Positions 9,281 to 18,084 of a stretch of DNA of 64,000 nt are shown here, piece by piece. The stretch spans positions 682,001 to 746,000 of the forward strand of contig NZ_SUPW01000001.1 of NCBI RefSeq assembly GCF_013337285.1, read 5' to 3'. How positions within the stretch are numbered: the stretch's first letter is position 1; every line of letters begins with the position of its first letter. The notes under the pieces are model-generated. The model was not told the DNA's origin and ran no database searches. It saw only the letters and a list, made by a program, of their open reading frames with translations. Made by a program: the position numbers and the translations under genes. This stretch comes from Agrobacterium tumefaciens (GTDB lineage: Bacteria; Pseudomonadota; Alphaproteobacteria; Rhizobiales; Rhizobiaceae).

Positions 9281-9763
9281 TCACTGCGAATTACCTTTCA
9301 GAATCCGAGACTTCTGCCGGTTCCAGTCGCGTTCCTTCTCCGTCTCGCGCTTATCGTGCAGCTTCTTGCCCTTGGCGAGCGCCAGTTCCAGCTTCGCGCG
9401 GCCCTGGTCGTTGAAATAGACCTTCAGCGGCACTAGCGTCATGCCGTCCCGGTTGATGCCGGCGCGCAGGCGGCTGATCTCGCGTTTGCTCAACAGCAGC
9501 TTGCGGCGGCGGCGCGGCTCATGGTTGAACCGGTTGGCCTGCAGATATTCCGGCAGGTGGGAATTGATCAACCAGATTTCATCGCCCTCGTCCGAAGCGT
9601 AGGATTCGGCGATGTTCGCCTTGCCTTCGCGCAACGACTTGACCTCGGTGCCGGTCAGCACGATGCCCGCCTCGTAGGTGTCGATGATTTCGTAGTTGAA
9701 GCGAGCCTTGCGGTTTTCCGCAACGATCTTGTTCACCACGCGCTGGCTGCCTTTGGGGGCCAT
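9281..9763 (-). CDS. smpB: SsrA (tmRNA)-binding protein
   Basis: A 160-residue partner of tmRNA in trans-translation, which rescues stalled ribosomes. Conserved blocks are [20 protein letters not shown] near the start, [16 protein letters not shown], and the basic tail [17 protein letters not shown], which enters the mRNA channel. Length is normal. It lies downstream of dapA on the same strand with a gap of about 160 bp that contains a terminator hairpin, so it probably has its own promoter. The tmRNA gene itself is not in this window. Confidence 0.97.
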   Translation of the reverse strand: MAPKGSQRVVNKIVAENRKARFNYEIIDTYEAGIVLTGTEVKSLREGKANIAESYASDEGDEIWLINSHLPEYLQANRFNHEPRRRRKLLLSKREISRLRAGINRDGMTLVPLKVYFNDQGRAKLELALAKGKKLHDKRETEKERDWNRQKSRILKGNSQ

Positions 9764-9855
9764 GATATTTCAATCCCTTGTTTTTCTTATTGCGCCGCAG
9801 CCTGTCGGCCAGAGCGGTTTTCGAGCCTCTATTTAGTATCGTCGCCGCAAAAAGA

Positions 9856-9905
9856 AAAGGCGCGCGGAGCCGCTTCTGTCGCGAAGCGGTCCCATTGCGC
9901 GCCTC
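9856..9905 (-). terminator. Two-arm hairpin downstream of dapA
   Basis: Outer arms AAAAGGCGCGC and GCGCGCCT enclose an inner CCGCTT/AAGCGG stem. On the minus strand it begins about 20 bp after the dapA stop and ends in a short T run. Confidence 0.7.
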
Positions 9906-9924
9906 TAAGGCTTTAAGGCGTCTC

Positions 9925-10809
9925 TTAGTTCATCAGGCCGGCATGTTTCAGCGCCGCGTCAATCGCCGCTTCGGTTGCCGGTTCCAGCGTGCTCATCAAT
10001 GGCGAGCGGACCCGGCGGTTGCCGCCACGTGTCTTCGACAGCGCATATTTCGTGCCGCAGACGCCGGGCTCCAGGAAAATCGCCCGGTGCAGCGGCATCA
10101 GGCGATCCTGATACTCCAGAGCCTTGGCGTAATCACCGGCCAGCATTGCCGCCTGGAATTCCGAACAGAGGCGCGGTGCGACATTGGCCGTAACCGAAAT
10201 GCAGCCGACGCCGCCATGGGCGTTGAAACCGAGTGCCGTGCCATCTTCGCCCGAGAGCTGAATGAAATCCTTGCCGCAGGAAATGCGCTGTTCGGAAACG
10301 CGGTCGAGCTTGCCCGTCGCATCCTTGACGCCGACGATGTTCTTGTGCGCCTTGACCAGCGCGCCCATGGTTTCCGGCGACATGTCCACCACCGAGCGCG
10401 GCGGAATATTGTAGATGACGATCGGCAGTTTCACCGCGTCGGCAACAGCGGAGAAATGAGCGAACAGGCCCTTCTGCGTCGGCTTGTTGTAATAGGGGGT
10501 GACCACCAGCAGCGCATCCGCGCCGGCTTCCTGCGCGTGGAGCGCAAGCTCTATCGCTTCATCGGTATTATTGGAGCCTGCACCCGCAATGACCGGAACC
10601 CGTTTCGCCGCAACCTCGATGCAGAGTTCAACAACCCGTTTGTGCTCATCGTGGGAAAGCGTCGGGGATTCCCCCGTCGTACCCACGGGCACAAGGCCCT
10701 TGCTGCCTTCGGCGATTTGCCATTCAACATGAGCGGCAAACGCCTGTTCGTCCACGGCGCCATTGTCCGTGAACGGGGTAATGAGGGCGGGAATAGATCC
10801 CTTGAACAT
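9925..10809 (-). CDS. dapA: 4-hydroxy-tetrahydrodipicolinate synthase
   Basis: A 294-residue TIM-barrel aldolase that condenses pyruvate with aspartate semialdehyde, the first committed step towards diaminopimelate and lysine. The N-terminus [13 protein letters not shown], the [14 protein letters not shown] loop, [13 protein letters not shown] with the catalytic tyrosine, and VGVKDATG with the Schiff-base lysine are all present. The frame is open 150 bp further upstream, but the ATG at 10809 has a CAGGAG site and gives family length. It is divergent from the lytic transglycosylase gene, so meso-DAP synthesis and murein turnover genes sit back to back. Confidence 0.96.
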   Translation of the reverse strand: MFKGSIPALITPFTDNGAVDEQAFAAHVEWQIAEGSKGLVPVGTTGESPTLSHDEHKRVVELCIEVAAKRVPVIAGAGSNNTDEAIELALHAQEAGADALLVVTPYYNKPTQKGLFAHFSAVADAVKLPIVIYNIPPRSVVDMSPETMGALVKAHKNIVGVKDATGKLDRVSEQRISCGKDFIQLSGEDGTALGFNAHGGVGCISVTANVAPRLCSEFQAAMLAGDYAKALEYQDRLMPLHRAIFLEPGVCGTKYALSKTRGGNRRVRSPLMSTLEPATEAAIDAALKHAGLMN

Positions 10810-11044
10810 GCAAAGCTCCTGGCGCCGAGCCGGTTCATGCTTCGGCCGCATTCGATGGTTAAAACCGGCACACATTAGTGCCAGCCCTTGGCGCCGACAA
10901 GCGCAAAGGCAGCCTATTTTGCCCGAAATTGTCGGAAGTGTGACAGTCCGGAACGTCACACCACAGTTAAAAAATCGCGGCGGCGAAATTGCAGGCCGCT
11001 CGCGAGCCGGTGAATAAAAGTTGATGGGACTGCGCGGCGGGCGG

Positions 11045-11059
11045 TTAAGGTTTCATTAA
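11045..11059 (+). promoter_or_regulatory. Predicted CtrA box upstream of the lytic transglycosylase
   Basis: TTAA-GGTTTCA-TTAA is an exact match to the TTAA-N7-TTAA consensus of the cell-cycle regulator CtrA. It lies about 140 bp before the start codon at 11198. Binding is inferred from sequence alone. Confidence 0.55.
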
Positions 11060-11146
11060 TCTCAATATCCGTAGATTCAATGCAGAACACGAGGGCGGGA
11101 TACGAAACCAAGCTTCAAGCGATTTGCGCAATCCCGCTGCAATGAA

Positions 11147-11174
11147 ACGACAATACAAGAACGACAATACAAGA
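11147..11174. repeat. Tandem duplication of a 14-bp unit
   Basis: ACGACAATACAAGA occurs twice back to back in the leader of the transglycosylase gene. It ends 23 bp before the ATG. Confidence 0.9.
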
Positions 11175-11197
11175 AGGTCGATTGTTTCCGTCTGACG

Positions 11198-13282
11198 ATG
11201 AAGAACGGTATGAAAAAAACAGTTTGGGGATTGATGGCGGCGGGCCTCGCCGCAACCGTTTGGAACGCGCTGGCCGGGCCGCTGCCGGAAGGTGCGGTGC
11301 CGCTTCCCTATGTGAAGCCGAATGCGCCGGCCGTTCCCGCCTTCATGCCGGCCTCGCCCGAGATTACCGGCGCCATACCGCGCCTCAACCGCCCCGATGA
11401 TGCAAGCCAGCTGAAAGCCGGCCTCGACGCGCTCTCCAGCCGCGATGCGACGCGGGCGATTGCACTGCGCAACACCATGCCGACCGGCAGCCTGGACCGG
11501 CATATTCTCAGCTGGGCGATTGCCGTTTCAGGCCAAAAGGATGTGCCTTCGTCCGAGATCGCCACCGCCCAGCGCGAGCTTACCGGCTGGCCGGGTGCGG
11601 CCACCCTGCGGGCCAATTCCGAAAAAGCGCTTTACCGCGAAGATCCGCCAGCGCCCCAGGTGCTTGCCGCCTTCGGCAGCAGCCGGCCGGAAACGGCCGA
11701 GGGCACCGTGGTGCTTGCCAAGGCGCTCGCCTCGTCCGGCAAGGTGGTGGACTCCCAGCGTCTCATTCGCCAGCTCTGGGTCAGCGAAGGCATGGACAAG
11801 GACATGGAAGACCGTGTGCTTGCCGAGTTTCCCGCCTATCTGACGCCCGCCGATCACAAGGCGCGCATGGATTATCTGATGTATCGCAGCCGCATCGGCC
11901 AGGCGAAGCGTTTCGGCGATCTCGGCAAGGCGCAGTCGCTTTATAATGCCTGGGCCGCCGTTCTGCAGCGATCCGCCACTGCCGGCACCCTGCTCGGCAA
12001 GGTTGACGCCAACTGGCGCAGCGACACCGCTTTTCTCTTCGCGCGGATCGAAAACCTGCGCAACCAGCAGAAATATCCCGAAGCCGCAGCACTTTTGAAG
12101 CAGGCCCCGAAAGAGGCGGCCAAACTCGTCAATCCCGGCGAGTGGTGGAACGAACGGCGTATCATCGCGCGTGGCCTTGCCGATCTCGGCGATTTTGCCG
12201 AAGCCTATCGCATCGTCGCCAATCATTCCGCCACTTCGCCCGTCGATATCGCCGATGCGGAGTTCCATGCCGGCTGGTATGCGCTGAGAGCCCTGCGCGA
12301 TCCGGCGGCGGCTTCGCGCCACTTCGAGACGTTGTTGCAGACCTCGAACCGGCCGCTTTCCGCCTCGCGCGCCTATTATTGGCTCGGACGGTCGGCGGAA
12401 GCGGGCGGACCGGGTAATGCCCGTGACTTCTTCACCAAGGCCGCCGCCCACCCCGGCACTTTCTATGGCCAGCTGGCCGCCGCACGGATAGGCACCACGA
12501 CGCTGAACGTCACCTATCCAAGCCCAAGCACCGGTGACCGGGAACGCTTCGCCGGCCGTGAGGCCGTGCGCGCCATCGACCGGCTGGAGGCTGCGGGTTA
12601 TGGCTGGCGGGCCGACAGTCTTTACCGCTCGATGGCCGACCAGCTGGACAGCCCAGGCGAGCTTGCCATTCTGGCGGCAAGGGCGGAAGGCAACGGCAAT
12701 CATCAGGTTTCGCTGCAGATCGGCAAGACGGCCTTCAGCCGCGGCATCGACGCGGCAGCGCTCGCCTATCCGCTCGGCGTCATTCCCGCCAGCGCCAATA
12801 TTGCCGGCTCAGGCAAGGCGCTCGCCTATGCCATCGCCCGGCAGGAAAGTGCTTTCAACCCCTCTGCCGTCTCGGCTGCCAATGCACGCGGGCTGCTGCA
12901 ATTGCTGCCGGGAACCGCCAAAGGCGTGGCCGGTCGCCACGGCCTGCCCTACACACAGGCAATGTTGACCAGTGATGCGGGCTACAACGCCACACTCGGC
13001 GCGCATTATCTCGGCGAGCAGATCGACAGTTTCGGCGGTTCCTACATCCTCACCTTCATCGCCTATAATGCCGGCCCGAAACGCGTGCCGGAGTGGATTG
13101 CCCGTTATGGCGACCCGCGCGGCAAGCCGATCGATGAGGTGGTCGACTGGATCGAGCGCATCCCCTTCCCCGAAACGCGCAATTATGTGCAGCGGGTGAT
13201 GGAGAATTATCAGGTTTACAAGACCCGGCTTGGGCAACAGGCCGATATTGTCGACGATCTGCGCCATGGGCGTGCGGGGTAA
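11198..13282 (+). CDS. Soluble lytic murein transglycosylase (Slt70-like)
   Basis: A 694-residue periplasmic enzyme that cuts the glycan strands of murein, leaving 1,6-anhydro ends. The N-terminus has a basic start and a hydrophobic run (TVWGLMAAGLAATVWNALA), consistent with a signal peptide. A long alpha-helical superhelix region (about residues 60-520) precedes the C-terminal SLT domain. There AYAIARQESAFNP carries the catalytic Glu, followed by GLLQLLPGTAKGVA and FIAYNAGPKRVPEWI. An in-frame ATG at 11210 is an alternative start with a shorter signal n-region. Neither has a strong Shine-Dalgarno sequence. A CtrA-like box lies upstream. Confidence 0.92.
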   Translation: MKNGMKKTVWGLMAAGLAATVWNALAGPLPEGAVPLPYVKPNAPAVPAFMPASPEITGAIPRLNRPDDASQLKAGLDALSSRDATRAIALRNTMPTGSLDRHILSWAIAVSGQKDVPSSEIATAQRELTGWPGAATLRANSEKALYREDPPAPQVLAAFGSSRPETAEGTVVLAKALASSGKVVDSQRLIRQLWVSEGMDKDMEDRVLAEFPAYLTPADHKARMDYLMYRSRIGQAKRFGDLGKAQSLYNAWAAVLQRSATAGTLLGKVDANWRSDTAFLFARIENLRNQQKYPEAAALLKQAPKEAAKLVNPGEWWNERRIIARGLADLGDFAEAYRIVANHSATSPVDIADAEFHAGWYALRALRDPAAASRHFETLLQTSNRPLSASRAYYWLGRSAEAGGPGNARDFFTKAAAHPGTFYGQLAAARIGTTTLNVTYPSPSTGDRERFAGREAVRAIDRLEAAGYGWRADSLYRSMADQLDSPGELAILAARAEGNGNHQVSLQIGKTAFSRGIDAAALAYPLGVIPASANIAGSGKALAYAIARQESAFNPSAVSAANARGLLQLLPGTAKGVAGRHGLPYTQAMLTSDAGYNATLGAHYLGEQIDSFGGSYILTFIAYNAGPKRVPEWIARYGDPRGKPIDEVVDWIERIPFPETRNYVQRVMENYQVYKTRLGQQADIVDDLRHGRAG

Positions 13283-13396
13283 GCCTTTCACACCGGTCGA
13301 AAGTCATCTCAGAACATTCAAGCACCGGCTGGCCCGATGCTTTTTTATTTCGTGAACCCGAGTAGTGGACGCTTCGATGTGTGAAGCATTCAAACG

Positions 13397-13424
13397 AAAA
13401 ACCCCGGCATTTCTGCCGGGGTTT
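13397..13424 (-). terminator. Terminator of the first porin gene, bidirectional
   Basis: AAAACCCCGGC-atttct-GCCGGGGTTT. On the minus strand it follows the porin stop at 13450 and ends in a T run. On the plus strand it can also stop transcripts of the transglycosylase. Confidence 0.88.
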
Positions 13425-13449
13425 CCATCACTGACAATGTCAGATCAGA

Positions 13450-14496
13450 TTAGAACGTGCGCTGAAGGCGAACGAAGCCGGTCCAGCTGTCGCCAGTCGG
13501 TCCATCGACGTCCTGGTAGTTGGCGGTAACCTTGGCATCCAGACCCTGGGTGATCTTGTAATCAACCGTCAGGCCAGCGCGCCATGCATCGTTGTCGCCG
13601 GTGAAGTCACCGTCCGGAGCGATGTCGATCGTGCCGAGGTACTGAGCAGCAGGCGTAATGGTCAGCTTGTCAGTTGCCTTGATGGCGTATTCAGCAGCAA
13701 CTGCCCACTCGGACTCTTCGTAGTAGTAGTTTGCGCCAGAAGCCCAAACGCCAGAGAGACCGAATGTGCCAGGACCGATGTCAGCATACAGGATAGCGCG
13801 GATTGCGCCGTTTTCCTGGTCCGTGTCGTAGGAGCCGAGCAGGTTGGCGGAGATCGCACCAAACTTGGCACCGATGATACCGCTTACGCCAACGTTGTTC
13901 GGGCCTTCAAAGACGCCAACCTTGGCAACGCCGAGGTTGGAAGTGCCGTCACGTACGGAGTCAAGCTCTTCAACGCTGATGCCAGCGTAGAAAGAACCAG
14001 CGTCGTAGGTGTAACGCAGAGCGTTGCCACGAGTGGTGTTCGAAGACAGGATGTCGGTTTCGCCGGAGAGATCGTCATCCCACCAGGTGTACATGTAACC
14101 GACCTTCAGGCCGCCGAGTTCGATGAAAGCCTGGTCGACGTTGACGCCACGGTCGGTGTCGTTGTCAGCCTGACCACGCAGACCGATGTAGCCGCGCAGA
14201 GCACCGAGTTCGGTGTCGGTGCGGGTGTCGATGTTGAACTGGGCGCGCGTGAACGAGTTCCAGTCAGACGTACCGGACTTGTTGCGACCGAAGTCCGTCT
14301 GGAAACGGATGTAACCGTCGAACTTCAGGCAGGTTTCGGTGCCGGGGATGTAGAAGAAGCCGGTGCCGAAAGCGTCGCAAACGCGAACGTATTCGAGGGG
14401 CTCAGGTTCAGCAGCGACGATAGCGTCAGCGGCCTGTGCGCCGGATACTGCTGCGAGAGCTGCAGCGGAGCCGATAAGAAGGCTCTTGATGTTCAT
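13450..14496 (-). CDS. Outer-membrane porin, RopA type (first of a tandem pair)
   Basis: A 348-residue alphaproteobacterial porin that should form trimeric beta-barrel channels for small solutes. Residues 1-22 are a clear signal peptide ending GAQA-AD. The mature N-terminus has EPLEYVRVCDAFGTGFFYIP with a Cys pair about 16 residues apart (VCDAF...ETCLKF). It ends TGFVRLQRTF with the C-terminal phenylalanine used for barrel assembly. A strong GGAGG site lies just before the ATG. The first 72 residues match the neighbouring porin exactly, while the middle loops differ. A CtrA-like box lies about 200 bp upstream, and its own terminator follows. Confidence 0.93.
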   Translation of the reverse strand: MNIKSLLIGSAAALAAVSGAQAADAIVAAEPEPLEYVRVCDAFGTGFFYIPGTETCLKFDGYIRFQTDFGRNKSGTSDWNSFTRAQFNIDTRTDTELGALRGYIGLRGQADNDTDRGVNVDQAFIELGGLKVGYMYTWWDDDLSGETDILSSNTTRGNALRYTYDAGSFYAGISVEELDSVRDGTSNLGVAKVGVFEGPNNVGVSGIIGAKFGAISANLLGSYDTDQENGAIRAILYADIGPGTFGLSGVWASGANYYYEESEWAVAAEYAIKATDKLTITPAAQYLGTIDIAPDGDFTGDNDAWRAGLTVDYKITQGLDAKVTANYQDVDGPTGDSWTGFVRLQRTF

Positions 14497-14692
14497 GGTT
14501 GACCTCCAGTCAAACGCTTAATCTTCGTAAGCAGCGAGTGGGAAAACACAAATAAATGCGTGCCGCTTATGAACATGATTAGAGCCAAAACCGGCCGCAG
14601 AGGCAATCGCAATCATGACAAGAGGAAGACAGTAAGGTGTCCTTAGTTTTTCATTGTTGCGAAATAGCTACAATTCTAACCGACAGGGCCGC

Positions 14693-14717
14693 GTTTATTA
14701 AAGAATCGTTAATAAAC
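14693..14717 (-). promoter_or_regulatory. Predicted CtrA box inside a perfect inverted repeat
   Basis: GTTTATTAA-agaatcg-TTAATAAAC is a perfect 9-bp inverted repeat with a 7-bp spacer. Its core TTAA-N7-TTAA (14698-14712) matches the CtrA consensus exactly. It lies about 200 bp upstream of the porin start at 14496. Confidence 0.55.
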
Positions 14718-14957
14718 AATGGTTTTCAGATACTTAACGAAGCCGCAAGCTGATCCGCTCCCGTAAAACGCATTCGACCGCCAAAATCCCGACATAGCCG
14801 GGCCACGGGAATTTGTCCAAAAGGCGATTGTATTGGCTGAGAATCAACTTCTTTTCGCCGCCGCACGAGAATCAGCTTGGGAGCAAGGTTTACAGTCTCC
14901 GCTTCGGCAACACACATGTGTAAGCGAATCAGCAAAAGATGAGTCGACCGGCCAAAC

Positions 14958-14987
14958 AAAAAAACCCGGCTCAAAGAGCCGGGCTTT
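14958..14987 (-). terminator. Terminator of the second porin gene
   Basis: AAAAACCCGGCT-caaag-AGCCGGGCTTT. On the minus strand it follows the stop at 15013 by 25 bp and ends in a run of seven T. Confidence 0.9.
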
Positions 14988-15012
14988 CCATCACTGACAA
15001 TGTCAGATCAGA

Positions 15013-16104
15013 TTAGAACGTGCGCTGAAGGCGAACGAAACCAGTCCACTGGTCGCCACCGCCGTTAACACCGGTAGTGCCGTCTACGTCCTGGTAGTTA
15101 ACCGAAACGAGCGTGGAGAGGCCCTGGGTGATCTTGTAGCCAACAGCTACACCAGCGCGCCATGCGTCACGGTCGCCAACGAAGTCGCCGTTAGCATTGA
15201 TGTCCAGAGTGCTGAAGTACTGAGCGCCGGGGGTGATGGTCAGCTTGTCAGTTGCCTTGATGGCGTATTCAGCAGCAACAGTCCACTCAGACTCTTCGTA
15301 GTAAGCGTTTGCGCCAGAAGCCCATACGCCGGAGAGGCCGAGGGTGCCGGGGCCGATGTCAGCCGTGACGATTGCACGGATAGCACCGTTTTCAGCATCG
15401 GTGTCGTAACCGCCAAGCAGGTTAGCCTTAACAGCGCCGAAGTTGCCGCCGATGATGGCGCTGATACCAACGTTGTTGTCGCGCTCGCCCTTAGCAAGGG
15501 TGTAGTTCAGCTGCGAAACGCCGAGGTTGTTGGTCAGGTTGCCAACGCCGTTACCGGCAACAACAGCTTCCAGTTCTTCAACTGCAACACCAGCGTAGAA
15601 GGAGCCGGCATCGTAGGTGTAACGGATAGCGTTCAGACGCGTGAAGTTCGAAGACAGGTTATCAACTTCGCCAGAGAGACCATCATCCCACCAGTTGTAG
15701 TAGTAACCAACCTTCAGGCCGCCGAGCTCGATGAAAGCCTGATCGACAACAACGCCGCGTGCGTTGTCGTTGTTAGCCTGGCCACGGAAACCGATGTAGC
15801 CACGCAGAGCGCCGAGTTCGGTGTCGGTGCGGGTGTCGATGTTGAACTGGGCGCGCGTGAACGAGTTCCAGTCAGACGTACCGGAAGCGTTGCGACCGAA
15901 GTCCGTCTGGAAACGGATGTAACCGTCGAACTTCAGGCAGGTTTCGGTGCCGGGGATGTAGAAGAAGCCAGTGCCGAAAGCGTCGCAAACGCGAACGTAT
16001 TCGAGGGGCTCAGGCTCAGCAGCGACGATAGCGTCAGCAGCCTGGGCGCCGGATACTGCTGCGAGAGCCGCAGCGGAGCCGATAAGAAGGCTCTTGATGT
16101 TCAT
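15013..16104 (-). CDS. Outer-membrane porin, RopA type (second of a tandem pair)
   Basis: A 363-residue RopA-type porin with the same signal peptide and first 72 residues as its neighbour and the same C-terminus TGFVRLQRTF. It is 15 residues longer, mainly through an extra loop around VVAGNGVGNLTNNLGVSQ, and it differs through the barrel centre. The DNA is nearly identical over about the first 300 bp and again over the last 40 bp plus the 3' flank. That is the pattern expected of a tandem duplication homogenised at its ends. A GGAGG site precedes the ATG. High expression is likely. Confidence 0.93.
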   Translation of the reverse strand: MNIKSLLIGSAAALAAVSGAQAADAIVAAEPEPLEYVRVCDAFGTGFFYIPGTETCLKFDGYIRFQTDFGRNASGTSDWNSFTRAQFNIDTRTDTELGALRGYIGFRGQANNDNARGVVVDQAFIELGGLKVGYYYNWWDDGLSGEVDNLSSNFTRLNAIRYTYDAGSFYAGVAVEELEAVVAGNGVGNLTNNLGVSQLNYTLAKGERDNNVGISAIIGGNFGAVKANLLGGYDTDAENGAIRAIVTADIGPGTLGLSGVWASGANAYYEESEWTVAAEYAIKATDKLTITPGAQYFSTLDINANGDFVGDRDAWRAGVAVGYKITQGLSTLVSVNYQDVDGTTGVNGGGDQWTGFVRLQRTF

Positions 16105-16798
16105 GATTGACCTCCAGTCAAAGTTTTTAATTGGGTTTGGGTACTTTTAGCTGAAGGACAGCATTCCCTGCCCCATTCCCGTGTTCTTAGAAGCCAAACG
16201 ATCCACCGCCTCGCTTCTGGTCGTGAAAATACAAAAGGTTTCGCCGCTTGCAATCGCGAACATCCGATAAATAGCATTTACGTATATGCTTCATTTCGGT
16301 TTGTTGCGGAAACAACACACAGCGCCACGTCGGGCGGCAGAGGCTTTTACAATGCGTTAAGAATTTCCTTGAAAATCCGTTAGTTAGCGAGGTTAACAAG
16401 GTCTTTCTAAACTACCGGCTTTTTCGGCGATGTGTTGCTCTGCCGGTGGCATGTATGGGAAATTTTTGCTTTGATCGATCGTGGCACATGACACCACACA
16501 GATGCGCCTGTCAGGAAATGGCAGGAAAATCCTTCATCCGGCGGCTGATTCACCGGATAACGATTCGAAGCGTGGAACATGTTGGCGATTTGGCAAATCG
16601 ATTTACTCTCGGCGCGTGATGCACCTTGTTGACACAAGCGCTTCCGTTTCGGGCTTCCGTCCTGGGCGATCTCGCCGTCGTGGCCGCCCCTATCTATGGG
16701 GGCCGCGATGCCAGTCGGATTTACCGACTGGCCTGGCCTCAAAAATCACCATGGAGATCGACCGGCCCTTAGCGCTCAGGATGAGCCGGTGGCAACAC
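16105..16798. other. Intergenic region upstream of the second porin
   Basis: About 690 bp. The half nearest the porin (16105-16440) is AT-rich and probably holds its promoter. The other half contains two adjacent hairpins, GGCCgCCCC/GGGGgGCC near 16682-16704 and the perfect GCCAGTCGG/CCGACTGGC at 16710-16732. These lie downstream of the small minus-strand gene at 16799. I found no supportable CDS. Confidence 0.5.
16710..16732 (-). terminator. Perfect 9-bp hairpin after the small hypothetical gene
   Basis: GCCAGTCGG-attta-CCGACTGGC lies about 67 bp beyond the stop of the minus-strand gene at 16799. There is no T run, so its role as a terminator is uncertain. Confidence 0.4.
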
Positions 16799-17107
16799 TT
16801 AGATGCCGTCCACCGCCACATCGAGCGAATGTCGATCAATGCGCTCTTGAAGCGCGACCACAACGGCGTGCAGGAACTCTCGGCGGCGAGGCTCGGCGGC
16901 TGTCGCCAGCGTCATTGTCAGTCGCCCGCGAATCTTGCTCATGAAACCCACGTGGTCAAAGCGGTCGGCAGCGATATTTACTTCGACCTCCTCCATGTAG
17001 TGCGACAGATGCGATCCCAGTTCAAGATTCGCGTCCATCTGGTACCGAGCGGCCATCTGCTCTGCAAGCGTGCCCATCTGCACATAGGGGCCGTATTCGT
17101 CGATCAT
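16799..17107 (-). CDS. Hypothetical protein
   Basis: A 102-residue protein that I do not recognise. It is soluble, without signal peptide or membrane segment, acidic in the N-terminal half (MIDEYGPYVQMG) and helix-prone. The ATG at 17107 is preceded by an excellent AAGGAG site at normal spacing, the best argument that the frame is real. The middle (YMEEVEVNIAADRFDHVGFM) could be a small domain. It is separated from neighbours on both sides, so context gives no function. Confidence 0.6.
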   Translation of the reverse strand: MIDEYGPYVQMGTLAEQMAARYQMDANLELGSHLSHYMEEVEVNIAADRFDHVGFMSKIRGRLTMTLATAAEPRRREFLHAVVVALQERIDRHSLDVAVDGI

Positions 17108-17395
17108 CAAATCTCCTTCGCATGCCTGAAAAACCTAGATAGGTGCTCTTTGTCAAAGAACGAGATGTATCCGGGATCATCCGCACAAAACACTGGATCA
17201 AATTTCTAAAATATGCGTGATCGACCAGCAGGCATACTCCAGACTACTGAAGGCCCATCAACGCGCGTTTGGCTGCACGACAAAGAGAGTCAAAGCGTGG
17301 GCTGCAACTTGGCGGGCGCCTGCAACGCGCAGACAAATGAACGACAAACCAGCCAGCCTGAATTGTCCAACAATATAAGTCCTGGGAAAATTTGA

Positions 17396-17486
17396 TGGCG
17401 GAGAGGATGGGATTCGAACCCACGATACGCTTTTGACGTATACTCCCTTAGCAGGGGAGCGCCTTCGACCACTCGGCCACCTCTCC
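17396..17486 (-). tRNA. tRNA-Ser (anticodon GCT)
   Basis: The minus strand reads GGAGAGGTGGCCGAGTGG at the 5' end and closes with CCTCTCCGCCA. The seven-base-pair acceptor stem GGAGAGG/CCTCTCC is intact, the T-loop GGTTCGAATCC is present, and CCA is encoded. The anticodon loop CTGCTAAGG gives GCT, reading AGC and AGT. The long variable arm is typical of serine tRNAs and gives the 91-nt length. Confidence 0.97.
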
Positions 17487-17649
17487 GGTGCGGCCTGATT
17501 ATTGCGTAAAAAAAATGAATGCAAGGGTTTTTCGCCAAGAAGCCGAAAAACCTGTTGGCTGAACAGCCGCGCGCGAAACTTTGCGGGCAATTCGGGAACT
17601 TCTTTAAGGTCGGCACGTTCTCGCTTCGGTAACAAAAGAGGTGTTTCTA

Positions 17650-17991
17650 ATGGCTCAGACCAAACTGAATGTTGTCGAAGACACGATCGAAAACCAGATT
17701 GCCGAGCTGCGCTCGCAAATCTCGTCGCTCTCCAAATCCGTTTCCGCCCGCGCGGAAGGCGTGAGTGAGGATGCATCCGAATTTCTGGACGAGGCACGCG
17801 GCCGCGTTCGCAAGGCTGCGAGCAATGTCCGTGCCCAGGGCCAGAATGTGGTGGAAGCAGTCAAGGAAAATCCCGGTACGGCAACCTCGCTGCTGACGAT
17901 CGTCGGCGCACTCGGTTTCGCAATCGGTTATGCGGTTGGTGCGGGCACGCAGCAGAACTCGTCGAACAGCAGCCTTTATCGCTGGCGCTGA
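17650..17991 (+). CDS. DUF883 (ElaB/YgaM-like) membrane-anchored protein
   Basis: A 113-residue protein with an N-terminal helical, charged region (about residues 5-75, LRSQISSLSKSVSARAEG) and one C-terminal membrane segment (SLLTIVGALGFAIGYAVGAG). This architecture is that of DUF883 proteins, tail-anchored stress or stationary-phase proteins; in E. coli such proteins bind ribosomes at the membrane. A GTG three codons upstream is possible, but the ATG at 17650 has an AGAGGTG site. A terminator follows directly. It lies divergent to tRNA-Ser. Confidence 0.8.
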   Translation: MAQTKLNVVEDTIENQIAELRSQISSLSKSVSARAEGVSEDASEFLDEARGRVRKAASNVRAQGQNVVEAVKENPGTATSLLTIVGALGFAIGYAVGAGTQQNSSNSSLYRWR

Positions 17992-18014
17992 TTACCGCAC
18001 AAGAGTTAGAATTC

Positions 18015-18048
18015 AGGCAAGGCGGCAAAGTCCCGCCTTGCCTTTTTT
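18015..18048 (+). terminator. Intrinsic terminator of the DUF883 gene
   Basis: AGGCAAGGCGG and CCGCCTTGCCT form the stem, followed by a run of six T. Confidence 0.9.
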
Positions 18049-18084
18049 GCATTGATGTCAAGACAACCAGAATGGGGGCCAGAA

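Larger units (their letters stand above)
10810..11197. other. Divergent promoter region between dapA and the lytic transglycosylase
   Basis: 388 bp without a gene. It holds a TTAA-N7-TTAA sequence (11045-11059) and a tandem 14-bp duplication (11147-11174), both listed separately. Confidence 0.6.
14497..15012. other. Intergenic region between the two porins
   Basis: An AT-rich promoter region of 516 bp for the first porin. It contains the TTAA-N7-TTAA palindrome (14693-14717) and, at its far end, the terminator of the second porin (14958-14987). No gene is supported in it. Confidence 0.6.

Noticed and set aside
14726-14974. An 82-codon minus-strand frame in the porin intergenic region
   Set aside because: It runs into the second porin terminator and has no ribosome site or family.
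16357-16370. A TTAA-containing site upstream of the second porin as a CtrA box
   Set aside because: The TTAA half-sites here do not have the 7-bp spacing, so no exact box is present.
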